From the NCBI GenBank assembly GCA_030599515.1, contig JAUVNV010000054.1, forward strand, positions 1 to 12,216: DNA of 12,216 bases, read 5' to 3'. Under the pieces are notes generated by a model, which was not told the origin of the DNA, made no database searches, and saw nothing but the letters and a program-made list of their open reading frames with translations. This document shows, in pieces, positions 6,572 to 12,216 of the stretch (its first letter is position 1; every line of letters starts with the position of its first letter). Position numbers and translations under genes: made by a program. Source of the DNA: Acidimicrobiia bacterium. GTDB taxonomy: Bacteria > Actinomycetota > Acidimicrobiia > Spongiisociales > UBA5794.

Positions 6572-7708
6572 ATGCGACTAGGAATACCACTCGAACGTGC
6601 CGATCACGAGCGTCGTATCGCCGTCGTTCCCGCCGCCGTCAAGGTGTACACCGGATGGGGTTGGGACGTGCGCGTGGAGACCGGAGCGGGCAGAGCCGCC
6701 GGATTCCCCGATGAGGCGCTCGTCGAGGCAGGAGCAACGATCGTCGCTGACTCAGCGACGGCACACGACGCCGACCTCGTTCTCAGGGTCGGCCCGCCCA
6801 CGATCGAAGAGATCGGGCTGATACCGGACGGCGCCGTCCTCGCCGGGTTCCTCGACCCGTTCGTGGCGACCGACCTCGTTGAGGCACTCGCTGCCCGCAA
6901 CGTGACGGCACTTGCCGTCGAGGCGGTTCCGCGCACCACCCTGGCCCAGGCCATGGACGCACTGTCGTCCCAGGCCAATGTCGCCGGGTACGCCGCCGTA
7001 CTCCTTGCCGTCGACGCGTCCCCGAAGTTCCCCTCGATGCTCGTCACAGCTGCGGGAACGATTCCGCCTGCACGCTCCCTCGTGCTCGGCGTCGGCGTCG
7101 CAGGACTCCAGGCGATCGCGACCTTCAAACGACTCGGCACCATCGTCCACGCATACGACATCCGGTCGGAGACGAAGGAGCAAGTCGAGAGCCTCGGCGC
7201 GAAGTTCGTCGAAGCCCCCACCCAGGAGATGGATGAGGGTGGCTACGCCAAAGAGGTCGATGCGGAGACCGCTGCGAAGCAGCAGGAGACACTCGCGAAG
7301 TATGTTGCCGAATCCGACCTGATCGTAACCACGGCACAGATCCCCGGCCGCCCCGCACCGCTTTTGATCACGGCCGACATGGTCGCTGCGATGCATCCCG
7401 GTGCCGTGATCGTGGACATGGCGTCATCGTCGGGCGGCAACGTCGCAGGGTCTCGACCCGGCGATGTGGTCGACGTGGATGGCGTCTCCATCTACGGACC
7501 GATCGACCTCCCGAGCCGTGTCGCGACCGACGCCAGCCGCATGTATGCCCGCAACCTGCAGGAGCTCGCCGGGCGCTGGCGCACCGACGATGGTTTCACC
7601 GTCGATCTCGAGGATGAGGTTGCCGGTCCCGCAACGATCACCCACGAGGGTCAGATCGTTCACCCCCGCACCCGATCGGCCATGGGCCTGGAAGAGGAGG
7701 CCTCGTGA
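6572..7708 (+). CDS. pntAA: NAD(P) transhydrogenase subunit alpha 1 (soluble NAD-binding domain dI)
   Basis: The cytosolic NAD(H)-binding part (dI) of the proton-translocating transhydrogenase, which drives NADH + NADP+ to NAD+ + NADPH. The 378 residues have the usual N-terminus MRLGIPLERADHERRIAVVP, shared with alanine dehydrogenase. They also have RTTLAQAMDALSSQANVAGY starting at Arg121, the NAD loop GVGVAG at 173-178, and Asp196 in AYDIR, which should bind the NAD ribose. There is no membrane segment, so this is the split form (pntAA separate from pntAB) seen in Rhodospirillum and mycobacteria, not the fused E. coli PntA. ATG 6572 lacks a clear Shine-Dalgarno, but the protein begins exactly where the family does. 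It overlaps pntAB by 4 bp. Confidence 0.96.
   Translation: MRLGIPLERADHERRIAVVPAAVKVYTGWGWDVRVETGAGRAAGFPDEALVEAGATIVADSATAHDADLVLRVGPPTIEEIGLIPDGAVLAGFLDPFVATDLVEALAARNVTALAVEAVPRTTLAQAMDALSSQANVAGYAAVLLAVDASPKFPSMLVTAAGTIPPARSLVLGVGVAGLQAIATFKRLGTIVHAYDIRSETKEQVESLGAKFVEAPTQEMDEGGYAKEVDAETAAKQQETLAKYVAESDLIVTTAQIPGRPAPLLITADMVAAMHPGAVIVDMASSSGGNVAGSRPGDVVDVDGVSIYGPIDLPSRVATDASRMYARNLQELAGRWRTDDGFTVDLEDEVAGPATITHEGQIVHPRTRSAMGLEEEAS
7694..7700 (+). promoter_or_regulatory. Shine-Dalgarno GAGGAGG for pntAB
   Basis: GAGGAGG within the last pntAA codons ends 4 nt before GTG 7705, supporting the non-ATG start that overlaps the pntAA stop as GTGA. Confidence 0.75.
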
Positions 7709-8001
7709 GCCCCGAGTTCATTCAGGGGATTGTCGTGTTCGTCCTTTCAGCCTTCATCGGCTTCGAGGTCATCTCGAAGGTTCCACCGACCCTGCACACT
7801 CCGCTCATGTCGGGGGCGAACGCGATCTCCGGCATCACGATCGTCGGAGCGATCATCGCAGCAGCCTTCGCTGAAGGACCCCTTGCGATCATCCTCGGAC
7901 TCCTCGCCATGGTCTTCGCGATGATCAACGTGGCGGGCGGCTTCCTCGTCACGGACCGCATGCTCGAGATGTTCAAGAAGAAGCCGGGAGCGAAGAAATG
8001 A
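7705..8001 (+). CDS. pntAB: NAD(P) transhydrogenase subunit alpha 2 (membrane part)
   Basis: A small membrane subunit of 98 aa with three predicted helices (about 5-22, 38-57 and 59-82) and a lysine-rich C-terminus ending KKKPGAKK. It contains the PLMSGANAISG motif at 33-43, which is typical of the alpha-subunit membrane segment. With PntB it forms the proton-conducting domain dII. The gene starts with GTG inside the pntAA stop and ends in an ATGA overlap with pntB, so the three subunits are probably made in a coupled manner. Confidence 0.95.
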   Translation: MSPEFIQGIVVFVLSAFIGFEVISKVPPTLHTPLMSGANAISGITIVGAIIAAAFAEGPLAIILGLLAMVFAMINVAGGFLVTDRMLEMFKKKPGAKK

Positions 8002-9383
8002 TCGCTCTCCTCTACCTCCTCGCCGGTGTCCTGTTCATCCTCGGCCTCCGGGGTCTCGGCTCGCCGAGGACTGCCCGGCGCGGCAACCAGATCGCAGCCG
8101 TCGGCATGCTCGTGGCATCGGTCGTCACCGTCTTCTGGGTTATCGATCAGCCGCTGAGCGCCTTGTGGTGGGTGATCATCGTCGGGGCCATCGTCGGTGG
8201 TGCGATCGGCGGTGTTCTCGCTCTCAAGGTGCGGATGACGTCGATGCCCGAACTCGTCGCCGCCTTCAACGGCTTCGGCGGCGGGGCCTCCGCACTCGTT
8301 GCGTTCGCCGCCATCGTCGCGACCGACACGGTCGTCGGCACGGAGGTGAAGTACGCGACCGAGACCGAGGTCACGGTCGCCCTGTCGATCGCGATCGGTG
8401 TCGTTACTCTGTCGGGTAGCTTCGTCGCCTACGGCAAGTTGAAGGGGATCATCACCGGGAAGCCGGTTGCGCTGCCCGGCGGCCCCTACTTCAACCTGAT
8501 GCTCGTCATCCTGATGACGGCCGCATCTGTGTGGGCCATCGCGTTCAACGAGCCGATGGGCTACTGGATCCTCGCTGCCATAGCGGTGGTGCTCGGTGTA
8601 ACCGGGGTCATCCCGATCGGTGGCGCCGACATGCCTGTCGTCATCTCGCTGCTGAACTCGCTGTCCGGTGTGGCGGCATCTATGGCGGGATTCGTCATCG
8701 GGAATCAAGGCCTGATCATCGCCGGCGCCCTCGTCGGTGCGGCCGGGTTCATCCTCACGGTCCAGATGTCCGAAGCGATGAACCGCTCGATCGCGAACGT
8801 GCTCTTCGCCGGCTTCGGCACCGAAGGCGCCGCCCCGATCGATGCCGGTGACAAGCCGGTCAACAGTGCGACACCCGAAGACGTCGCGATCTCCCTCGCG
8901 TACGCGCAGAAGGTGATCATCGTCCCCGGATACGGTCTCGCCGTTGCGCAGGCCCAGCACGCCGTGCGGGAACTCGCGACGGCACTCGAGGAACGAGACG
9001 TGACCGTCGAGTATGCGATCCACCCCGTGGCGGGACGCATGCCGGGCCACATGAACGTACTGCTCGCCGAGGCCGAGGTCCCCTACGACGTGCTCCTCGA
9101 TCTCGATCAATCGAACCCGAAGTTCCCCCATACGGACGTGACGTTGATCGTCGGGGCGAATGACGTGGTGAACCCATCGGCTCGCGAAGCCGGGAGCGTG
9201 ATCTACGGTATGCCGATCCTCGACGTCGATCTCGCATCCACCACGGTCGTGATCAAGCGGAGTCTCTCCCCGGGTTTCGCCGGCATCGACAATCCGCTGT
9301 TCTACATGCCGACCACGATGATGCTGTTCTCGGACGCGAAGGCCGCCCTCGAGAATATCCACGAAGCACTGATCGAACTCTGA
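7998..9383 (+). CDS. pntB: NAD(P) transhydrogenase subunit beta
   Basis: 461 aa, the usual PntB length. The first 255 or so residues are a series of hydrophobic helices (proton channel, dII). After a linker with KPVNSATPEDVA comes the NADP(H)-binding domain dIII from about residue 295: the dinucleotide loop PGYGLAVAQAQ (Gly311, Gly313, Ala315), HPVAGRMPGHMNVLLAEA, the DLDQSNP loop, and GANDVVNPSAR at 386-396, which holds the NADP phosphate side. All the diagnostic dIII motifs are intact, so the enzyme should be functional. The ATG overlaps the pntAB stop (ATGA) and has GGGAG 7 nt upstream. The next gene starts after a single base. Confidence 0.97.
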   Translation: MIALLYLLAGVLFILGLRGLGSPRTARRGNQIAAVGMLVASVVTVFWVIDQPLSALWWVIIVGAIVGGAIGGVLALKVRMTSMPELVAAFNGFGGGASALVAFAAIVATDTVVGTEVKYATETEVTVALSIAIGVVTLSGSFVAYGKLKGIITGKPVALPGGPYFNLMLVILMTAASVWAIAFNEPMGYWILAAIAVVLGVTGVIPIGGADMPVVISLLNSLSGVAASMAGFVIGNQGLIIAGALVGAAGFILTVQMSEAMNRSIANVLFAGFGTEGAAPIDAGDKPVNSATPEDVAISLAYAQKVIIVPGYGLAVAQAQHAVRELATALEERDVTVEYAIHPVAGRMPGHMNVLLAEAEVPYDVLLDLDQSNPKFPHTDVTLIVGANDVVNPSAREAGSVIYGMPILDVDLASTTVVIKRSLSPGFAGIDNPLFYMPTTMMLFSDAKAALENIHEALIEL

Positions 9384-9384
9384 C

Positions 9385-9996
9385 ATGGAGTTCGGTGACG
9401 TCGTTCGCCGTCGCCGGATGGTCCGCAACTACAAGGACGATCCGGTCGACGGGGATGCCGTCGATCGCATTCTCGACACCGCTCAACGGGCGCCGAGCGC
9501 CGGATTCTCCCAGGGAGTCTCCTTCGTCGTCGTCACCGATGAGGGACGGCGTCGAGAGATCGCACGACTGGCCCACGAGGATGAGTACGTCAACGACGGT
9601 TTCGACCCTTGGATCTCGCGTGCGCCGGTTCACATCGTCGTCTGTGTCAGCAAGGACGCCTATCTCGAGCGCTACCGCGAACCCGACAAGGGTGGACCGG
9701 ACGGCGCGGCAGGGAGCGAAGAGGGATGGCCCGTCCCGTACTGGTGGGTCGACGCCGGCGCCTCGATGATGTTGCTGCTCCTCGCCGTCGTTGACGAGGG
9801 ACTTGCCGCCGGCTTCCTCGGTTCACACAACCTCACAGACCTGTCGAAGCTGCTCGACATCCCCGACGAAGTCGCTCCGATCGGCATCGTCACCATCGGC
9901 CACGCCGCCTCTGACCGTCGATCAGGTTCCCTCGCGAGGGGTCGGCGCACCGACGCGATCCATCGCGAGCGGTGGAACCTGCATGCCGGGGATTGA
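9385..9996 (+). CDS. Nitroreductase-family flavoprotein
   Basis: 203 aa with the nitroreductase (FMN, NAD(P)H-dependent) fold. The N-terminal RRRRMVRNY at 8-16 should contact the FMN phosphate, AQRAPSAGFSQG at 33-44 is the FMN-binding loop, and the helix DAGASMMLLLLAVVDEGLAAGFLG leads into the late family segment with VTIGHA. Members reduce nitroaromatics, quinones, enones or flavins; some actinobacterial paralogues take part in F420 or iodotyrosine chemistry, and nothing here picks one. It starts 1 bp after pntB without an obvious Shine-Dalgarno and is probably reached by read-through from the pnt operon. That position suggests, but does not show, use of NADPH made by the transhydrogenase. 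Confidence 0.9.
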   Translation: MEFGDVVRRRRMVRNYKDDPVDGDAVDRILDTAQRAPSAGFSQGVSFVVVTDEGRRREIARLAHEDEYVNDGFDPWISRAPVHIVVCVSKDAYLERYREPDKGGPDGAAGSEEGWPVPYWWVDAGASMMLLLLAVVDEGLAAGFLGSHNLTDLSKLLDIPDEVAPIGIVTIGHAASDRRSGSLARGRRTDAIHRERWNLHAGD

Positions 9997-10027
9997 GCGC
10001 CGCAGCCGGTACGATGCGCGCCGACTC

Positions 10028-10032
10028 AGGAG
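10028..10032 (+). promoter_or_regulatory. Shine-Dalgarno AGGAG for the methionine adenosyltransferase gene
   Basis: AGGAG lies 4 nt before ATG 10037 in the 40-bp gap after the nitroreductase. It decides this start against a longer in-frame reading back to 9791 inside the nitroreductase gene. Confidence 0.75.
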
Positions 10033-10036
10033 CCCA

Positions 10037-11191
10037 ATGAACCTCACGATCACCCATCGCTCGCTATACGACCCGCCCGTCGAGTTCGTCGAGCGCAAAG
10101 GAACCGGCCATCCGGACACCATCTGCGATCACCTCGCCGAGGAACTCTCTCGCGACCTGGCACGCTCGTCGCTCCAACAGACCGGACGGGTTCAGCACTT
10201 CAACGTGGACAAGGCGATCTTCGCTGCCGGTTCGGTGAGCATCGACTTCGGCGGCGGTGAGCACACGAAGCGATCAAAGCTCGTCCTCGTCGGAAAGGTG
10301 AACTTCACCGACGACTGGAAGCCCGATGTCGACGCGCTGACCGCCGATACCAGGCGGCGTTTGCTGACGCTTCTCCCCGATGCGACGCCGGAGGCGTTCG
10401 AGGTCGAGCTGTGGCTCAACCAGGCGTCGGAGGATCTCGCCGACGTCGTCAATCGGGGACATCGCGAAGCCGCACCGACGTCGAACGACACGTCGTTCGC
10501 AGCCGTCTCGCTCCCCTTCTCCCCGCTCGAAAACGTCGTGTACCGACTCGAGCACTACCTCAACTCGGCGGCGTACCGGGCCGATGTCCCGATCGGTCGC
10601 GACATCAAGGTCATGGGCGCTCGCGAAGACAACGAGGTCGTCGTCACCGTCGCGGTCCCGGTGCTCGCCAGGAAGATCGAGAGCCGCTCGGCATACGATG
10701 AGGTCATCGAAAGGGTCAGGACCGATGCACTCGCCCTCGTTCGCGACGGATTCGGGAACGGCACGACGGTTCGGATCAACCAGGCCGACACACCCGAGAC
10801 CCAGTACCTGACGCTTACCGGCACTTCGGCCGAGGCGGGGGATGATGGACAGGTCGGTCGGGGGAACCGGTTCGGAGGCCTGATCACGCCGTATCGCCCG
10901 ATGAGCCTCGAAGCCACGGCAGGGAAGAACCCCGCCGCCCACGTCGGCAAGACCTACCACGCGTTCGCAGAGGACATCTCACGGCGCGTGATCGCCGAGA
11001 CCGACGCCGACGAAACGACGATCCGTATGCTCTCCTCGATAGGGCGCCCGGTGACGGAGCCACAGGTGGTCCACGTCGAGACCGCCGGCGTCGCCGACGA
11101 GGCCGCCATCGACGTGATCGTCAAGGAGTCCCTCGCGGACTGGGAAGGTGTCAGGGACAGGTTGATAGACGGAGCGTACGAGCTGTATTGA
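10037..11191 (+). CDS. Archaeal-type S-adenosylmethionine synthetase (methionine adenosyltransferase)
   Basis: A cytosolic enzyme making S-adenosylmethionine from methionine and ATP, 384 aa. It belongs to the archaeal-type family (PF01941/COG1812), not the bacterial/eukaryotic MetK family. Supporting motifs are ERKGTGHPDTICD at 19-31, HFNVDKA from His54 (HNVDK/HNTD in archaea), and the long diagnostic block from Gly268 to Pro299: GDDGQVGRGNR, GLITPYRPMSLEATAGKNP, then HVGKTYH. The bacterial MetK signatures (GHPDK..DQISDA, GAGDQG) are absent. The length is slightly below the roughly 400 aa of archaeal proteins, with no visible internal deletion. It lies 40 bp downstream of the nitroreductase on the same strand with its own Shine-Dalgarno. 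Base composition looks like its neighbours', so any transfer is not recent. Whether the genome also has a normal metK cannot be seen. Confidence 0.93.
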   Translation: MNLTITHRSLYDPPVEFVERKGTGHPDTICDHLAEELSRDLARSSLQQTGRVQHFNVDKAIFAAGSVSIDFGGGEHTKRSKLVLVGKVNFTDDWKPDVDALTADTRRRLLTLLPDATPEAFEVELWLNQASEDLADVVNRGHREAAPTSNDTSFAAVSLPFSPLENVVYRLEHYLNSAAYRADVPIGRDIKVMGAREDNEVVVTVAVPVLARKIESRSAYDEVIERVRTDALALVRDGFGNGTTVRINQADTPETQYLTLTGTSAEAGDDGQVGRGNRFGGLITPYRPMSLEATAGKNPAAHVGKTYHAFAEDISRRVIAETDADETTIRMLSSIGRPVTEPQVVHVETAGVADEAAIDVIVKESLADWEGVRDRLIDGAYELY

Positions 11192-11209
11192 GGGCTCGCT
11201 GCGCTCGCC

Positions 11210-11237
11210 GTAGTCGGTAATCGGTAGTCGGTAGTCG
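11210..11237. repeat. Heptanucleotide tandem array B, 4 units
   Basis: Four contiguous 7-bp units: GTAGTCG, GTAATCG, GTAGTCG, GTAGTCG. As in array A, units 1, 3 and 4 are identical and unit 2 has a single transition. Each unit contains a plus-strand stop (TAG, TAA, TAG, TAG), at 11211, 11218, 11225 and 11232, covering all three frames 19 nt after the MAT stop codon. The array is bracketed by a perfect 7-bp inverted repeat, CTCGCCG (11204-11210) and CGGCGAG (11236-11242). Confidence 0.9.
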
Positions 11238-11268
11238 GCGAGGCGTATGCGCCACTCCGGGACTCCTC

Positions 11269-11303
11269 TCTCATGTCTCATGTCTCAAGTCTGATGTCTT
11301 GAG
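11269..11303. repeat. Heptanucleotide tandem array C, 5 units
   Basis: Period-7 units TCTCATG, TCTCATG, TCTCAAG, TCTGATG, TCTTGAG, progressively degenerate; a sixth weak unit, ACTGATC, may follow. On the minus strand the first three units each carry TGA (complement of TCA at 11271, 11278 and 11285), one per frame. The core heptamer differs from those of arrays A and B. Confidence 0.85.
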
Positions 11304-11305
11304 AC
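11282..11305. other. 8-bp hairpin inside array C
   Basis: GTCTCAAG (11282-11289) pairs perfectly with CTTGAGAC (11298-11305) around an 8-nt loop. It lies 90 bp after the MAT stop. No run of T follows, so it is not a standard intrinsic terminator. It could be an RNA structure, a pause site, or a by-product of diverged repeat units. Confidence 0.5.
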
Positions 11306-11370
11306 TGATCTACCAATCTACCGGATTGCTCGATTGCGGTTGCGACGCTTTGGCGACCATCATCTCCTTC

Positions 11371-12216
11371 ATGAACATGCGGCTGCGCCCATTCTCTCTA
11401 TTCCTCCTCGCGGCGTTGGCCGTCGCCGTCCTGGCATCGCCCGCCGCTGCCCAGCGGGAGACCGTCGAGTGCGGCGAGTATCAGGGCGTCGTCTGTCAGG
11501 GGTACTTCACCGATGAGACGGGCATCGTCAACGACCCGCAGCGCATCGAGGACGCCATCTCCCGGATCGTCGTCCACTACGGCAACCCAATCGCCGTCGT
11601 CGTCGTGCAAGACAGCCGCGGCGCCGACCCTGCCGACTTCGCAGCCGGCCTGGCCAACGCGTGGGGTGTCGGCGACCCGGTTGAGGAGAACGGAGTCCTG
11701 ATCCTCATCTCTCTGGACGAGCGCCGGACCGAGGTCGTCACGCAGGACGGGGTCAGCGTGCCCGGGGATGCAATCGCCGGATCGGCCAGAAGCTTCTTCT
11801 CGGCGGGTGACTTCGAGGGCGGACTCCTGGCGATCGTCGGGGCGGTCGAGCAAGCGCTCGCGGGCACACTCGTTGAGGAATCCGACTCGAGCGGTTTCCC
11901 CATCGGAGCGATCGTCTTCTTCGGAATCGTGGGATTCTTCATCTACACGGTCGTCCAGCGGGCGACCGGCGGCCGGCGCAAACAGCGCAAAGCCGCGCAC
12001 AACAGGCGCGAAGAACTCATCGATGCCGACCTCACGGATCTGGAGCCATCCGGCGCCGACCTTCCCCGATACGCCGACTATGCCCTGTCGCCACCGACCG
12101 TCGGCGACGTCGCAACGTCGGATGGGATCACCGAACTCTGGCACGTCGTCCGGGGCCACCCGACGGATCCCGACCTCATGAGGTCCCTGTGGAGCCTGGG
12201 ACTCCTCGAGGTTGTC
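11371..12216 (+). CDS. TPM-domain protein with signal peptide and membrane anchor, 3' end missing
   Basis: Open at the right edge; 282 codons are visible. The N-terminus is a signal peptide: MNMRLRP, a hydrophobic core, and an AxA-type cleavage site before Gln28 (SPAAA|Q). Residues about 46-165 look like a TPM domain (PF04536; also found in plant TLP18.3 and bacterial repair or phosphatase-like proteins): Phe47-Asp-Glu (YFTDETGIVND), a strand with VVVVQDSRG, the AWGVGDP..ENGVLILIS motif at 97-114, and RRTEVVTQDGV. A transmembrane helix spans about 176-195, followed by basic GGRRKQRKAAHNRRE, so the TPM domain should face outside and the rest the cytoplasm. No Shine-Dalgarno precedes ATG 11371; ATG 11377 is equally possible. 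Function is unknown beyond the domain. Its cysteines (34 and 42) could form a disulfide. Confidence 0.83.
   Translation, partial: MNMRLRPFSLFLLAALAVAVLASPAAAQRETVECGEYQGVVCQGYFTDETGIVNDPQRIEDAISRIVVHYGNPIAVVVVQDSRGADPADFAAGLANAWGVGDPVEENGVLILISLDERRTEVVTQDGVSVPGDAIAGSARSFFSAGDFEGGLLAIVGAVEQALAGTLVEESDSSGFPIGAIVFFGIVGFFIYTVVQRATGGRRKQRKAAHNRREELIDADLTDLEPSGADLPRYADYALSPPTVGDVATSDGITELWHVVRGHPTDPDLMRSLWSLGLLEVV

Larger units (their letters stand above)
11192..11370. other. Repeat-rich spacer between the MAT and TPM genes
   Basis: 179 bp with no credible gene. It holds GCTCGC-TGC-GCTCGC (11194-11208), heptad array B, heptad array C with a hairpin, and two tandem octamer doublets: TCTACCAA/TCTACCGG at 11309-11324 and ATTGCTCG/ATTGCGGT at 11325-11340. 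Base composition is visibly lower in G+C than the flanking genes from about 11270 to 11340. No promoter with both boxes could be assigned to the TPM gene. Confidence 0.7.

Noticed and set aside
7722..9428. Minus-strand open frame of 568 codons opposite pntAB and pntB
   Set aside because: Its translation is rich in Asp, Arg, His and Gly without domains, and it lies wholly opposite well-supported pnt genes. High third-position G+C leaves antisense frames open.
9791..10036. N-terminal extension of the SAM synthetase into the nitroreductase gene
   Set aside because: AGGAG precedes ATG 10037, and the family sequence starts there; the extension is an out-of-frame reading of the nitroreductase gene.
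5428..11303. The repeat arrays as a CRISPR
   Set aside because: Units are 7 bp with no spacers and no cas genes nearby.

Overview
The window reads as chromosomal DNA of a high-G+C bacterium, most likely an actinomycetote. The pointers are strong G/C preference at third codon positions (judged by eye, not counted), GTG starts, tight GTGA/ATGA gene overlaps, and a three-gene NAD(P) transhydrogenase of the kind also found in mycobacteria. An acidimicrobial or similar deep-branching lineage is a guess. Coding density is high. I see no rRNA, tRNA, IS element, prophage or CRISPR array.

Layout. (1) 1-3646, plus strand: the 3' part of an M1-family metallopeptidase gene, then 6-phosphogluconate dehydrogenase (gnd), a DapA-superfamily lyase closest in motif to 4-hydroxy-2-oxoglutarate aldolases, and an HSDL2-like short-chain dehydrogenase. 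Spacings are 16 bp, a 4-bp overlap and 29 bp, so the last three look like one operon. (2) 3724-6450, minus strand: a zinc-dependent alcohol dehydrogenase followed by a 14-TM drug/H+ antiporter-type MFS transporter. (3) 6572-11191, plus strand: pntAA-pntAB-pntB (4-bp overlaps), a nitroreductase 1 bp later, and an archaeal-type S-adenosylmethionine synthetase 40 bp after that. (4) 11192-11370: a non-coding spacer full of short tandem repeats. (5) 11371 to the right edge: a secreted or membrane-anchored TPM-domain protein, cut by the window end.

Function. Several products make or use reduced pyridine nucleotides: gnd makes NADPH, Pnt exchanges hydride between NADH and NADP+ using the proton gradient, and the SDR, alcohol dehydrogenase and nitroreductase are likely users. 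The window therefore looks like housekeeping redox metabolism rather than an obvious defence or mobile island.

The most unusual structure is non-coding. Three different heptanucleotide tandem arrays (period exactly 7, 4-5 units) lie in spacers: 5428-5455, 11210-11237 and 11269-11303. The first two share an A-B-A-A unit pattern, and every unit carries a stop codon on the strand of the preceding gene. Because 7 is not a multiple of 3, these stops fall in all three frames. The third forms an 8-bp hairpin and carries three-frame stops on the opposite strand. The second notable item is the archaeal-type methionine adenosyltransferase in an otherwise bacterial setting.
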